Shown: one piece after another, positions 34,718 through 46,129 of the stretch
Numbering within the stretch: the stretch's first letter is position 1
Layout: each line of letters begins with the position of its first letter
Source: Panax quinquefolius
Lineage: Eukaryota > Streptophyta > Magnoliopsida > Apiales > Araliaceae
Direction: 5' to 3'
Length of the DNA stretch: 64,000 bases
Assembly: GCA_020205615.1 (NCBI GenBank)
Contig: CM035151.1
Coordinates: 48,808,666 to 48,872,665 of the forward strand
Made by a program: the position numbers and the translations under genes
The notes under the pieces: model-generated
Told to the model about the DNA's origin: nothing
The model's database searches: none
The model's input: the letters and a program-made list of their open reading frames with translations, nothing else

Positions 34718-35330
34718 CCCGTCAACCGATATCCCATTGTTGGGGGTTGGCCGGTTTTGCATTATCGAGGGTCCTTGCACTCGTTCGAGACGCTCGTTCG
34801 TGTTGGTGGTTCCTCAGTCTTATCGAGCCCAATCCGCGCCACACGGTTTATGGGGATATTGTTCTAAGATCTCGTGATGATGACGGATTGGATAGCTTAT
34901 GGTCTCAGATCCAACTCATATGACCTGATTGATAGTTTGACCCAAAGAATGGACGACCAGCGTATATTTTATCCCAGTATTTGGGCAGAGATCCGGTAGA
35001 GGCGGCTTCATTTGATCCTTCCAGATCAGGCGCTGGCCCCTCTGATGCCCATTCGGTTTTTCCGGTGCAGATCCTCCTCTATATAGGCCTGACATCCCTG
35101 TTGATAGAGATCCAGTGACTCAAGAGGAGTTACATCAGGTGGACAGGATTGATGATGTGGACATCGACACCCTGATCTTCTTCTGATGTGTATTCTCGTT
35201 ATATCTTTTGATAGGCCTCTATTAGTAGTAGGGCGTCTGTGCCCCATTTCCCTGTATTTATAGTTGTACAGAGATGATGTATCAGATGATGATATACTTA
35301 GGAATGTATGCACAGTTTTTTTATTCCCTA
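34718..35330 (+). pseudogene. Antisense PMD gene, 3' tail
   Basis: Sequence after the copia TSD resumes the antisense gene. Short codon-like stretches (for example YDLIDSLTQRMDDQ near 34920-34960) suggest the C-terminal end, but frames shift and no clear stop can be assigned. The boundary with the next ORF lies somewhere before 35444. Confidence 0.5.
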
Positions 35331-35443
35331 TATCATATTGCCATCTATTATCTGATATACATGTATCATGTTATGCATATGTATGTATGTCCAGAGATAT
35401 TTGGGATTGACCCCTAGATGGTCTTTTGACACGGCCCGCACAG

Positions 35444-37007
35444 ATGTCTTCTTCGACAGTTAGCCGTATAGATCATACCCCACCCATCATCAATGGCATT
35501 CGGTATGCGATCGTGGTATGATATCATGTCACCACCAGACAGGGTGACTGTAGATCAATTGCTGCAGCATACCATGACCTTATTGACTTTTTAGGTTCCC
35601 GCAGGGTTTATAGATGGGATGCTAGAGCATTGGCTGCCGGATAGGCAGGTCTTCCGATTCGGGACCCATGAGTTGACTCCTACTCTGGAGGAGTATGCAC
35701 GATTGACGATTCACGACATTCTGGGGATTTCACTGCACCGGAGGATCATTGACGTTTAGCCAGGGTTGATGTATTGCTGTTATGCGTACTGTCATATGTC
35801 TATATGCCACGGTACATGGACGAGATAGACATAGGTGTCATCATGGCGGTGAGATCTCTCAAGGAGGGTCGTACCATTATACCGATGATTGTAGTAGAGA
35901 TCCAGCGGTTAGCATCCTACTGCTGCACTTATCTGACAGAAGTGTTCACAGGTAGCTCGGGCATGCTATATGTGTGGTTCATGTCACACTTGAGACCGAT
36001 TGGTACCTTTAGACGTCATGGATATTGTTTCACCCATGATATAGCCATGGCATACTCATTTCAGCCATCAGAGTGCATAGATGCTCTGTCTTGGTCCAGA
36101 TTTTTGGCAGATATCAGAGATTCGTTTAGTATATTGCCGTGTTCGGGGCTTAGCTCACCATACAACTTTATTACTCATGCTCCGGGCATGGACTACCTCC
36201 ATCTGGCTGGTTTGAGGGGTGTGACTACTTATCACCCATTGGTCGTGATGTCATAGTTTGACCAGTTTCAGGATTTTCATCCTTTCGAGGGGGTGATAGG
36301 CCAGCGTTCAACTTCTCGATATCTCTCAGTAGAGGACCGATCCCGTGTGTACGCTTTCTGGGATCAGCGTGAGATAGATGCTTCTTCTGTGAGCCATCCG
36401 GGTTGTTCTGCAGAGTATTCCGCATGGATGGCGGCGATGAGATTTTATCTACCGCAAATGATATCTCTGATCTGGGATAGTGAGTCAGATGATGTAGAGC
36501 CCATGGAGGACATCGATTCCTACATCGAGGAGGAGCCATTCTTTGGGTTGCCACAAGATTTCCTCTAGATTCTCCCGATACCAAGATTATTGTGATTCAA
36601 AGACTCGACACAAAGATTTGAGCAGAGTCTTCATATGATGACCTTCGAGAGAGATCAGGCTCGATCTATGATGTTGACTGCCCTTGATGGGAGAGACGCA
36701 GCTCTATTAGAGAGAGACGAGGCATTAGACGAGGCATTAGCTCGCAGAGACGCAGCTCTATGAGCGGGATAGTGTTATGTCTGCCCGGGATATAGCCTTC
36801 ACAGATAGTACTGTAGTGTGGTCCCTTACCACTGGCATGATCACAGAGATGAGCGCTTACATTGATGAGCATATGGTCACCATGCAGATGGCTGAAGATC
36901 TGTTGGGTTGTGTGGATATTCTCGTACAGGAGACCACAACTTCGCCTCCTTCTTCTGAGAGGGATGCCATGTTGGGCTTGTTAGCTCACATATACCCTGA
37001 CTTGTAG
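35444..37007 (+). pseudogene. Second antisense ORF, DUF7745-like with coiled-coil tail
   Basis: The ATG at 35444 (MSSSTVSRIDHTPP) opens a gene-like region. After a frame change, FIDGMLEHWLPDRQVFRFG and HELTPTLEEYARLT strongly recall the start of a domain (DUF7745, from memory) common in plant retrotransposon-linked proteins. SSGMLYVWFMSHLRP and CIDALSWSRFLADI follow. The end (36666-37007) is charged and helical (DGRDAALLERDEALDEALARRDA) and stops at 37007. At least two stops and two shifts break it. It runs opposite to the element. Function unknown. Confidence 0.6.
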
Positions 37008-38145
37008 ATGGATTTGTATTTTCCTGCACAGACTAGCTTAGCCATTTTGTCATGTACAGTTTACATTGTATATATCAAACATCATTATATATGACAGGGA
37101 AATATATTTTTGGAGCACTTCCCTTTTAGATATGCTTTGCTACTTGCTTGATATTTTGACTGCTACTTCAGGGCTTATGATCTTGATGTATTCTGAATTC
37201 CTCCTGGGTGGATAGACATTGAGTTTTCTCTGGATAGTTCAGAATGGATCATCGATCTGTATGTATCCCTACCATCTTTGGTGTCTTGGGATTGGTTTTT
37301 GTATGGAAATATGGAGAGGAGTGTGGCTTTCCTCTCTGAGATTGACCGCACCACAGATGGTCACCAGTACTTCTATTTAGTAGAAGCCTAGTTAATTCCA
37401 TCTCTTATGGATTGGTTTTGCTCTTCGAGGTATGACCGCAGCTTAGATGGTCGTCGAATCTCCTATTTGGGAGGAGTTCAGGTAATTCCATCCCTTTGGT
37501 CTGAAGCCGATGAAATGTAGTGGATTGATGTTTGATTCCAGTACCAGTTGACAATGGTTTGTGTTTTGGTAGGGGGTGAGACCGAACCATGAATGGCTGC
37601 CTACGTACTCCTATTGAAGAGGAGATCAGGTCTGCGTAGTTCGAACCTGGTGTAAGAGGTTCAACGATGTATGTGGCAGAAATGGTGTAGGAATGTTTCT
37701 GTTGTTTTTGTTTTTGTAAGGAAAAGGGTGGAAATGTTTTTGTTGTTTTATGTTTTTTTGCAACCGGGCTATATGAAATGGTTGCCTACGTACTCCTATT
37801 GAAGAGGAGATCAGGTTGACGTAGTTCACCCCTCGTATGAGTGGTGGAAAAGTAATCCCATGCAAGTCGAAAAGGGGAGGAGAAGTTTAATCCTAGGTTG
37901 AGGATAAACTGTTGGTGAAAAGTTTGATCACAGGTATGGGTAGCCAAACTGCAAACACGAGAGGTTCAATCCGCGGTGGGATGACCTAAGTTGTAGGAAC
38001 GCAGAGAAGAGCCAGACTGCTAGCTTGAAAAGTATGTTTCCCTGATGTGCAAAGTGTAGAAAAGTTGTTTGTGGTAAAGGGTTAAAGAACCAGAATGACT
38101 GGTGATCTGATGGTCCAACACCAGGGTGTTTGCTTGAGGGAAACT
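37008..38145. other. Tat/Ogre region between integrase and antisense ORFs, with repeats
   Basis: No gene. Two tandem families are present: 'gaccgca.c.agatggtc' with 'taattccatc' units (about 37340-37495), and a 'gcctacgtactcctattgaa'...'gcgtagttc' unit twice (37583-37640 and 37776-37831). Both contain short inverted repeats such as CTCCT..AGGAG. This is the start of the long 3' region of the element. Confidence 0.7.
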
Positions 38146-39480
38146 TCAGACATAGTACTGTTTCACGGTGTCTGAATTGATGAGTTGTGGAAATTCATCG
38201 CCGTCCATTTCTTGCAATCTAAGAGCGCCTCCTGTCAATACTTCCTTGATAACAAACGGGCCTTCCCAGTTAGGAGAGAATTTTCCCTTAGATTGATCTT
38301 GGTTGTCAAGGATCTTCTTCAAAACCAAGTCATGTTGTTTAAACTGCCGTAGCCGGACTTTTTTATTGTAGGATCTGGCGATCCTTTGCTGATATAACTG
38401 ACCACAGAAGATAGCCGTGGTTCGCCTTTCGTCTATTAGAGACAATTGGTGATACCTGTCTTGTACTCATTGGTCTTCATCAAGCTGAGCGTCTATCAAC
38501 ACTCTGAGGGATTCCATTTCAACTTCTATGGGGAGCACTGCTTCTAGTCCATAGGTTAATGCGTATGGGGTTGCCCAGTGGAAGTGCGTATTGAGGTTCT
38601 GTAGGCTAACAGAGTAAGAGGCAATAGGTCAGGCCAATCTTTGTGGTTGGCAGACTTCTTTTGCAAAATTTTCTTGATGTTTTTGTTAGCCGCTTCAACA
38701 GCACCATTCATCTTCGGAAGATAGATGACGGAGTTAAGATATTTGATGTGGAACATACTTCATAATTCCTCCATCATTCTGTTGTCGAGGTTCTTAGCAT
38801 TGTCTGACATAATCACCTCTGGTTGTCCATATCGACAAACGACATTGTTTTTGATGAAAGCAATGATGACTTCTTTGGTAACCCTAGGGAAGGAAGCTGC
38901 CTCTACCCACTTGGTGAAGTAGTCGATCATGGTGAAGATAAATCGATGTCCATTACTGGCTTTAGGCTCAATGGGCCCGATAACGTCCATTCCCCACATT
39001 GAGAAGGGCCAAGGTGAACTCATGTTGTGGAGTTCCCTCGGAGGGGCGTGTATAGCATTCCCATGAATCTGGCACTGATATCATCTCCTTACGTGGTCAT
39101 TGCAATCAGCTTTGAGAGATAACCAATAATATCCTGTCCTGAGGACTTTCTTGACAAGGAGGGGGCCACTCATCTGGGGGCCACAAACTCCGCCATGGAT
39201 TTCATCCATAAGCCTTTGGGCTTGATCTTTGTCTAAACATCTGAGGAGACCTAGTCTTGCATCTCTTTTGTAGAGAGCATCTCCACTCAGGTAGAATTTT
39301 ATAGCAAGTCGATGGATCCGCCTTTTCTCAGTCGGGCTAGCCTCAGCGGGTGTAGATCCATCTCGTAGATATTCCTTGATATGCTGATACCAAGGATGTT
39401 GGATGGGAGGTAGCTCATCTGATACTTCTCCAACATAATTCCTATAGGCTGGGGCCTTGTGCAGGGAAATTGTGACGCTT
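38146..39480 (-). pseudogene. Tat/Ogre integrase
   Basis: Inserts element cDNA. The N-terminal zinc region (about 39230-39080) has lost a His (IHGGVCGPQ) and is broken by a stop. The DDE core is at 39023-38556: WGMDVIGPIEPKASNG (first D), SDNAKNLDN (second D) and GAVEAANKNI (E), with a stop in between. The C-terminal GPY/F-type module ends at 38146 (FSPNWEGPFVIKEVL, SDTVKQYYV). The catalytic residues are all visible across pieces, but frames are not continuous. Confidence 0.85.
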
Positions 39481-40178
39481 GGCAAGTGTTCCTTGTCGGA
39501 TATGCGAATCAAGGAGGCCAAAGTTGCTAACGCATCCGCGAAATCATTCCTATTACGAGGAATGTGTAGAAAGGAGATTTCTTCAAAATCCACAACCATC
39601 TGTAAAACTTGCTGATGGTAAGGCAGCAAATGTAGTTCCTTGGTTTGATAGATTCCGGTGGATTGTCTAATTACCATCTCTGAATCTCCAAAGACAAGAA
39701 TCACTTTGATGCCCATTGAATCGGGCAAGTTTTAGCCCCATGAGACAACCTTCATACTCAACAGGTTATTGGTGCCGACAAACTTCAATTTGTGACGGGG
39801 ACGGATATCGCTTCCCAGGTGCTCGATACTAGAACCGCCCACTCGTAACCCTTCCATATTAACAGCTCCATCAAAATACATCTTCCATGACTGGCGCGTA
39901 TCGTACTGATGGTGTTGCTGAAATGTCATTACTCCTTCATCGGGGAAACATGTTTCCAAGGGTTTGAAATCCCCTAAAGGTGCGGCGGCCAGTTGATCCG
40001 CAATTCCTTGACCTTTGATGGACTTTTGAGTCACATATATGATGTCAAATTGTTGTAAGATCAATTGCCATCTAGACAGCCGACAATTTAACATGGGTTT
40101 GTTGAACACGTATTTGAGAGGATCCACATGGGATATGAGATAGGTTGTGTGACCATGAAGGTAATGGTGTAACCTCAT
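39481..40178 (-). pseudogene. Tat/Ogre second (archaeal-type) RNase H
   Basis: After the RT-linked RNase H a second RNase H-like domain follows: WKMYFDGAVNMEGLRVG (catalytic D), then VILVFGDSEMVIRQ (D), and IPRNRNDFADALATLA near the end. A stop at about 39732 interrupts it and replaces the conserved TNNEAEY-type block. Such a tandem RNase H is diagnostic of the Tat/Ogre clade. Confidence 0.83.
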
Positions 40179-41320
40179 GGAAGCCCATGCTAAAGCATAA
40201 CACGTCTTTTCGATCAGAGTGTACGTGTGTTCACTGCTGCTGAATCTTTTATTGAGGTAATAGATAGCTCATTCTTGGCCTTTATCGTCCTTCTGTCCCA
40301 GCATGCAGCCCATGGCATTGTCACTTATGGATAAGTACATGAATAGGGGAACATCATCCCTGGTTGGTACCAACACGGGAGCTTTGACTAGCTGTTTCTT
40401 GATTGTGAAGAAGGCATTCTAGCACTCATCATTCCATTTTATGGAGGATTTCTTCCTTAATAGCTTGAAGATTGGCTCACAAGTTGTTGTGAGTTAAGAG
40501 ACAAACCTACTAATGAAGTTGATTCTTCCCAAAAATCCCCGTATTTCCTTTTCTGTCTGAGGAATGGGCATTTCCATGATGGCTTGGATTTTGGCAGGAT
40601 CCATCTCAATCCCTATGTGGCTGACTAGAAATCCTAGCAACTTGCCTGATTTGACGCCAAAGGCGCATTTAGCTGGATTCAACTTCAAGTTGTACTTATG
40701 CAACCTGTTGAACAACTTTCTGAGATGGTGTAGATGGTCATCCTCTATCCGGGACTTGACAATGATGTCATCCACATAGATCTCGATCTTTTTGTGCATT
40801 AAGTCGTGGAAAAGAGCCATCATAGCTCGTTGATAGGTGGCTCCGACATTGATGAGGCCGAATGACAACCGTCTATAGCAAAAAGTTTTCCAAGGCGTGA
40901 TGAAAGCAGTTTTCTCATGATCTTCCTCAGCAACCATGATCTGATGGTACCCCACAAAGCAATCAATAAAGGAGTACATGTCGTATTGCGCAGTATTGTC
41001 AATAAGAATGTGGATAAATGGCACGGGAAAGCTATCTTTTAAGCAAGCTTTGTTCAAGTCCCGGTAATGCACACAAACTCACACTTTCCCTCCAGGTTTA
41101 GGCACGGAAACAATGTTGGATATCCACTCAGGATATGTGGACACCAGGATGATGCCAGCTTGAAATTATTTCACAATTTCTTCTTTTACCTTTAAACTCC
41201 ACTTAGGTTTCAATCGCCTGAGCTTATGCTTGACTGGCTTAAATCCCTCTTTAATGGGAAGGCGATGAAGGACAATGTCAGTGGACAAACCCACCATGTC
41301 TTCATGAGACCATGCAAACA
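40179..41320 (-). pseudogene. Tat/Ogre reverse transcriptase and first RNase H
   Basis: The RT core is open at 41072-40494: HYRDLNKACLKDSFPVP, FIDCFVGYHQI, FCYRRLSFGLINVGATYQRAM, the catalytic YVDD (40767-40778, in EIYVDDIIVKS), and GFLGRINFISRF. Upstream (41320-41072) the N-terminal RT part is broken by stops. After RT, 40490-40179 gives the RNase H domain in pieces (SISDNAMGCMLGQ, YALAWASMRLHHYL). The YVDD box is intact. Confidence 0.88.
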
Positions 41321-41607
41321 CATCCTAGAATTGGATTAATAGCGTAACCATGTCATTCATTTGGTTTGGGGTAAGGTCTGAACCAATCTGGATTAACTTA
41401 GGGCTTTCTAAGGTTCTGAGATTGAAAGAAGTGGTTTTATCAAGGTTAGGTTTAGGTTTGTCTTTGACCCATTCTTGAATTTCTGGAGGCACCTCAATGT
41501 CATCCTGTAGTTCCATCAAGGCTGAATTCATCTCTACATCAGAGGTACAATCCTTGTGAAGAAAAGGCACCGTATCAGCAAGTACATGCACATCTAAATT
41601 CAGGGTC
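41321..41607 (-). pseudogene. Tat/Ogre exon before RT (protease-RT linker)
   Basis: Codon-like minus-strand stretch following the probable intron; the open part at 41681-41325 overlaps its acceptor. It contains WVKDKPKPNLDKTT and IQIGSDLTPNQ, the usual linker before 'DVFAWS' in Tat/Ogre polyproteins, and is ended by a TAG at 41325-41327. Confidence 0.7.
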
Positions 41608-41729
41608 CTGAAACAAAATATGCTTTTACTTAGTATATATGAAATGTGTTGATCATACACAGTGTTAGCATATACTGACAAAATAAATTGCTAATATTGT
41701 ACAGAAAAGTAAGTGGTTATTATATCTAC
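41608..41729 (-). other. Probable spliceosomal intron in Tat/Ogre gag-pro/RT junction
   Basis: On the minus strand an AT-rich stretch with stops in all frames ends in a strong acceptor, TTTTGTTTCAG (ending 41608), just where coding similarity resumes. The best donor I see is GTAGAT at 41729-41724. Ogre elements are known to carry an intron near this place. The donor is less certain than the acceptor. Confidence 0.6.
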
Positions 41730-43439
41730 AGGGCAGAAGGAGTTTCTACCCGCTATACCCTTAACGACCAATGCAAGGAGTGTTGTTCCAATTGGCAAGG
41801 ACAAAGTCCTGGTGGACCGCAGTGATGGAGGGATTGTCATCATCCTCCCTGTCCCGAATGATGGCCATTATGTCTGGGCAATCATCGTCTGGGGTGTATC
41901 TGTTGGTATGTTCATCATGAACGATGATGCGTATGCCTGACATCATTCGGATGACGTCTTGCTTGATTCTTCGTTCCTTCTCTTCTACTGCGAGATTTGG
42001 AATAAAGATTTCTTTCTCCTTTACCAGTACCGGCTTGCGAAATAACATAGCCATTACATTGGCTGGCACCTTTACAGGAGGTTGTGCGGACTCAGAGTTT
42101 GAAGGTGAAGATAAATGCCGCATGGTTGAAGCTGGAGGAATCTGCTGATGCTTATGAGGATTCCTATTATTAGAACTGGCAGAATAGCCTAGCCCAACTA
42201 TTCCAGTTTGCTTGGTTAATCGAATTGGGTACTTGATACCCTGGCAATCTTTACCCAGCCCTTGTCCGGATTATGACCCAATGACATCATTTCTTGAGTA
42301 GCCGACATTACCTCGGCAGAAATCTTGGGTTTGGGTAATGGCCTTCCAATAGCATGGTATTGGGTATTGCTTACTTCCAAGGTATGAAAACTAACTGGTT
42401 CAACGTCTGCATTGGCATTGATGAATGGCATGTCCCCGTGTTGAGGACACTCGGGTTCAGCGTTAACCATGACCAGACTATTGTCGATAATGTATTTTAA
42501 CTGTTGATGAAGAGTGGAGGGGACTGCCCCTGCCATATGGATCCATGGTCGTCCCAAGAGCAGGTTGTATCCCGAATCTATCTTGGGCACATGGAAAGAT
42601 ACACAGAATGTATGAGGACCAATTTCGATTGGCACCTCAATTACTCCGATCAAATTTCGGCGGGCTCCATCAAAAGCTTTGATGATAGTATGACTACTCC
42701 AAATTCGGTTGAGATTGATATTCATCTTCACCAAGGTAGCGTATGGATAGATATTAAGAGATGAACCTCCATCTATCAAGACTCTAGCTAACATGTATCC
42801 AGAAGACAAGACCGTAATGTGCAACGGTTTGCAATGACCGGTCCCTTCGGGCGGTATGTCATCATCAGTGAAGGATATCACATTGTTGTTGAAAATGTGA
42901 TCAACCAGATGTTGAAATTTTTCCGTATCAACTGATTTCGGTAGATAGGCTTCTTCTAAAACCTTTAACAAGACCTTCCGGTGATTCTCGAAAGTTAGGA
43001 CCAAGTCCAAGATTGATATCTGTTGTGGAGCTTCTTTTAAGCTGAAAACCACCTTGGCTTCGTTATGACCCATAGCGCGGAGGAATTTTTTAATCTTCTC
43101 CATGGGTATTTTCCCTTTTGACTTGATGGTAGACTTCATCACCCGTTGGGGAAGATGCAGTGAATTTTCCTTCGACGTTGTGGCAGTTGTATATGAGGTG
43201 GATCCTTCACCTTCTCCATAATTCCATGGAACTTTGCACAGGCTAACAATAGGATATTGTGCCATGCACGGCAAGTTGATTGGCTCGAGAGCGGCCACTT
43301 TCAAAGGATTGTTGCTTCCATTGAGTTGAATCGTTGGCATTGTGAGTGATCTGTTAGCCCCGTCAGTTTCAGTGGATATGACTGCTGCCACACTCTTCCA
43401 TTTAGTAGGACCTGAATTCTCACTTGCACGTAACACAGT
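41730..43439 (-). pseudogene. Tat/Ogre protease region
   Basis: Part of an open stretch of 545 codons (43853-42216), the longest in the window, followed by another piece at 42123-41761. The retropepsin active site reads VLIDGGSSLNIYPYATL (about 42760), D-G-G-S rather than DTG or DSG, then IKAFDGARRNLIGVIEVPIEIG and LLGRPWIHMAGAVPSTLHQ, typical of Tat/Ogre proteases. A piece with EKERRIKQDV and DDDCPDIMAIIRD leads to the intron. Confidence 0.85.
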
Positions 43440-44377
43440 ACCGTCGTCCGCTAGGCTCAGGACACCACTGTGAATTAGATTTTGGATAAGGTGGCGGAGT
43501 GCCCAGAATTCTTTTGTGCTGTGACCGCGAGACTGGGATTGATATTGACATACTCTATCAGAGTTGTACCGCCCTGAATGGGGGTTGATTGGAGGTAGAA
43601 GGAAACTGATCCTTCCTTCATTGATTAATATATGAAGGATTTCCTCCATAGGTTGGCCCAAATAGGTGAATTCCCTTTTGTTGGCAAAATCCCGATGGGC
43701 TTTGGCATTTGCTCTCTTTGTCACTTTATCTTCCAGAATTTCATTTTCCGAAAGTGACGAGGGAATATTCATGACAAGAGGTAAGAGACTGGCATGCTCC
43801 TGGCTGATTAATTGACGTGTCACTTGATGCTGATAAGTCACCAGTTCCGCCAATTGCTCAATCTACTTACATAGAGCCTTCATCTTTCGTTCCATTGTGA
43901 ACTGGAACTTGGCATAATCTCATTTGTCATTACCATCTTTGAGGGTCTGGGAGGATTCACAGCTGAAATTGGAACTCTGTCCGTTGGTCCAATTTATCAT
44001 GTTGACCTCTTCTTCTTTGTGTTGAGGAAGATGGTTTTCTTGAACGTGAGGTTGATCTGGTTTGGTGACCACGATCTCACCATTGTCTATCAGGTCTTGG
44101 ATCTTGTGTTTCAAGGCCCAACAATCCTGAGTATCATGTCCAGGTGCCCTGGCATGATAAGCACATTCGGCAAAGATTGAAACTCATCCCATTAGGGGTC
44201 GGCCGGTGGAAGAAGATGCGTAATTTTCTTCTGTGTTGTCAGAAGATTGAGAATGTTCTCGAGGGTGTCCCTTAAGGGTGTAAACACTCGAGTGCGTTTA
44301 ACTTCTCCACCTTTTGGTATTTGAGGGTTCGCAGACTGTGCTTGAAAGGGAGTGTAGTTTCTCATTTGAACAGGCAT
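43440..44377 (-). pseudogene. Tat/Ogre Gag C-terminal region with duplicated CCHC-like module
   Basis: Two similar modules in tandem. Module 1 (44377-44060) has VFTPLRDTLENILNLL, LLPPADP, a frameshift, then CAYHARAPGHDTQDC with WALKHKIQDLIDNGEI. Module 2 (about 43675-43440) has FTYLGQPMEEILHILI, LLPPINP, CQYQSQSRGHSTKEF and WALRHLIQNLIHSGVL. The zinc-binding pattern of module 2 has lost one His and the last Cys. Between them lies NMINW and a stop near 43920. Confidence 0.7.
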
Positions 44378-44465
44378 GTTTTGATTGCCTTTTTGACCTC
44401 TCGTAGTATCGAAACATCTTCCTCTTTCTTTTTATGGACCCTCCGTTGTTTCCATAATTTTGAGA

Positions 44466-45455
44466 TTAGATGTGATCAAGAATAATGACTTTGAGGGCAG
44501 CTAGGTCTTGAATCTTTCCGGACTTCAAACCCATCTCAGCCATCTCCCCATGTTTGACCATTTCAGAAAATAGTTTACCGATGTCGGCTAAAACTCTTTC
44601 ATAGAAAGGCGCTTCTTGTATATCTATGAAAGTCATGACCATCTCTGATTCTATAATGGAAGGACTAACTTGGGCAGCCAGGCGTCTCCACCTTTGAGCA
44701 TACTCTCTAAAAGACTTGTTAGACTGTTTCTTGATCTTGGTAATTTGATACCGATCTAGAGCCATCTGAGCCTGAAAGTTGTATTGAGTGAGGAAAGCAT
44801 GTGCTAGCTCTTCCCAGCTATAGATCTTTGAATTGTCTAATCTTGTGTACCACGAACGGGCTTCTCCAGTTAGACTTTTCTAGAACAATTGCATTCTGAG
44901 TTTTTCGTCCTCTGCATAAGATCCAAGTTCTCCAATAAACACCTTTAAATGTGTACAAGGATCTCCTAACCCGTCATATTTCTCAAAGTCAGGAGTTTTA
45001 AATTTTTCTGGATAATGAACACCAGGGAAAATGCAAAGATCAGAATATGAAACACTCCCGTGTGTTCCAATTCCTTTGATAGCATGAAGGGTCTCTTCCA
45101 TTTAGAGGACTTTCTTTTTGATGTCACCAGTGTCTGGATCTCCAGTGGGATGGGCAGCATCATGAGTTTTGTTGGTCGTATCCAACTACAGTTCAGGTAT
45201 TGTAACGACCTAGGGTCCCCCTTGTGTGGAGGATTCAGCATGCACCGGTATTTTTGGACCCTGATTGGACTGGTGTAATTCTTTGAGTAGAATAGCCAAA
45301 TATGTAATTTGTTTGCTTAATCCGTTGAATTCTTTGCGAGAAACTGGATTATGTTCAGTCTGGTCAGATGACGACATGATTGACTGTAGGCATGTAGCCT
45401 TTTTGGATTTTGACCGGGTAGTAGTTCCGATTGGTTCCCTACGAAAGGCTTGCAT
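44466..45455 (-). pseudogene. Tat/Ogre gag
   Basis: The Gag core is clear in two open parts: 45101-44880 (KFKTPDFEKYDGLGDPCTHL, YAEDEKLRMQLF) and, after a TAG, 44880-44466 (LTGEARSWYTRL, FREYAQRWRRLAAQVSPSI, FYERVLADIGKLFSEM). The N-terminal piece 45455-45210 (MQAFRREPIGTTTRSKS) is likely the start, broken by stops at about 45205 and 45104. Both the KYDG motif and the AQRWR motif are typical of Tat/Ogre Gag. Confidence 0.85.
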
Positions 45456-46111
45456 AGTTTAGTCGTTAGGGAATGTGTATAATAACATGCTATGTGATGT
45501 GTCCATTTTAGGAATTTTATCCTGCAAAACGGATGTCAGTTGTTTGTAGCATGTTAATTAAAATATGTATGTGTACACATTTCTTCATATTTCTCATTAC
45601 ATGGAGATAGATATAGAATGAAATTACAAGTAATTGTGTTTACAAGTAATTGAAATGAGAGAGTATGAAGAGACTTTCCTCCATTTTGGGTTTATCAGAG
45701 GCTGACCTATCTTATGTTACTCTCGCGACTTTTTAGCATGAACGTTCCCAAATCATCGCAATCTACTTGACTGGAAGTTAATCCGGTCTTTCAACAGGAG
45801 CGAATTTGGGTGGTGCTTTTCCTGAGCCTCGGAGAATTAGTCTTCTCACGAGTCCAGTAATCAAACACCGACAGGATAGCCTCCTAGTGGAGGCACCACA
45901 CAACATACATTCAAATACATCGAGTCTCACCGTATGAAAATGATGACATTTGAGAAGCACTAATATCACAAGCAGTTATGGTGCGAGGCACTAAGTGCAA
46001 TAAGAAAATGCATTCGTACACATTCATCATAAATGTAAATGCAACATCCACACACAAGCAGATCACAGTTTTGAAAAGATTGTAATAGCGGCTTAAGTCC
46101 TCTTATTGTAT
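45456..46111 (-). other. Tat/Ogre 5' leader between PBS and gag
   Basis: About 650 bp with no recognised gene. The short open frame at 45969-45778 shows no known feature. The large ORF1 that some Ogre elements carry upstream of gag is absent. Confidence 0.65.
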
Positions 46112-46129
46112 TCCCCAGCAGAGTCGCCA
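46112..46129 (-). other. Tat/Ogre primer-binding site
   Basis: TGGCGACTCTGCTGGGGA on the minus strand, 2 bp from the inner end of the 5' LTR. I believe this is the type complementary to tRNA-Arg reported for Ogre-like elements; the tRNA assignment is from memory. Confidence 0.75.

Noticed and set aside
36225..36584. Minus-strand ORF of 119 codons
   Set aside because: Shadow of the plus-strand DUF7745-like ORF.
42504..42764. Plus-strand ORF of 86 codons opposite the Tat/Ogre protease
   Set aside because: Shadow of a well-supported minus-strand polyprotein; no family features.
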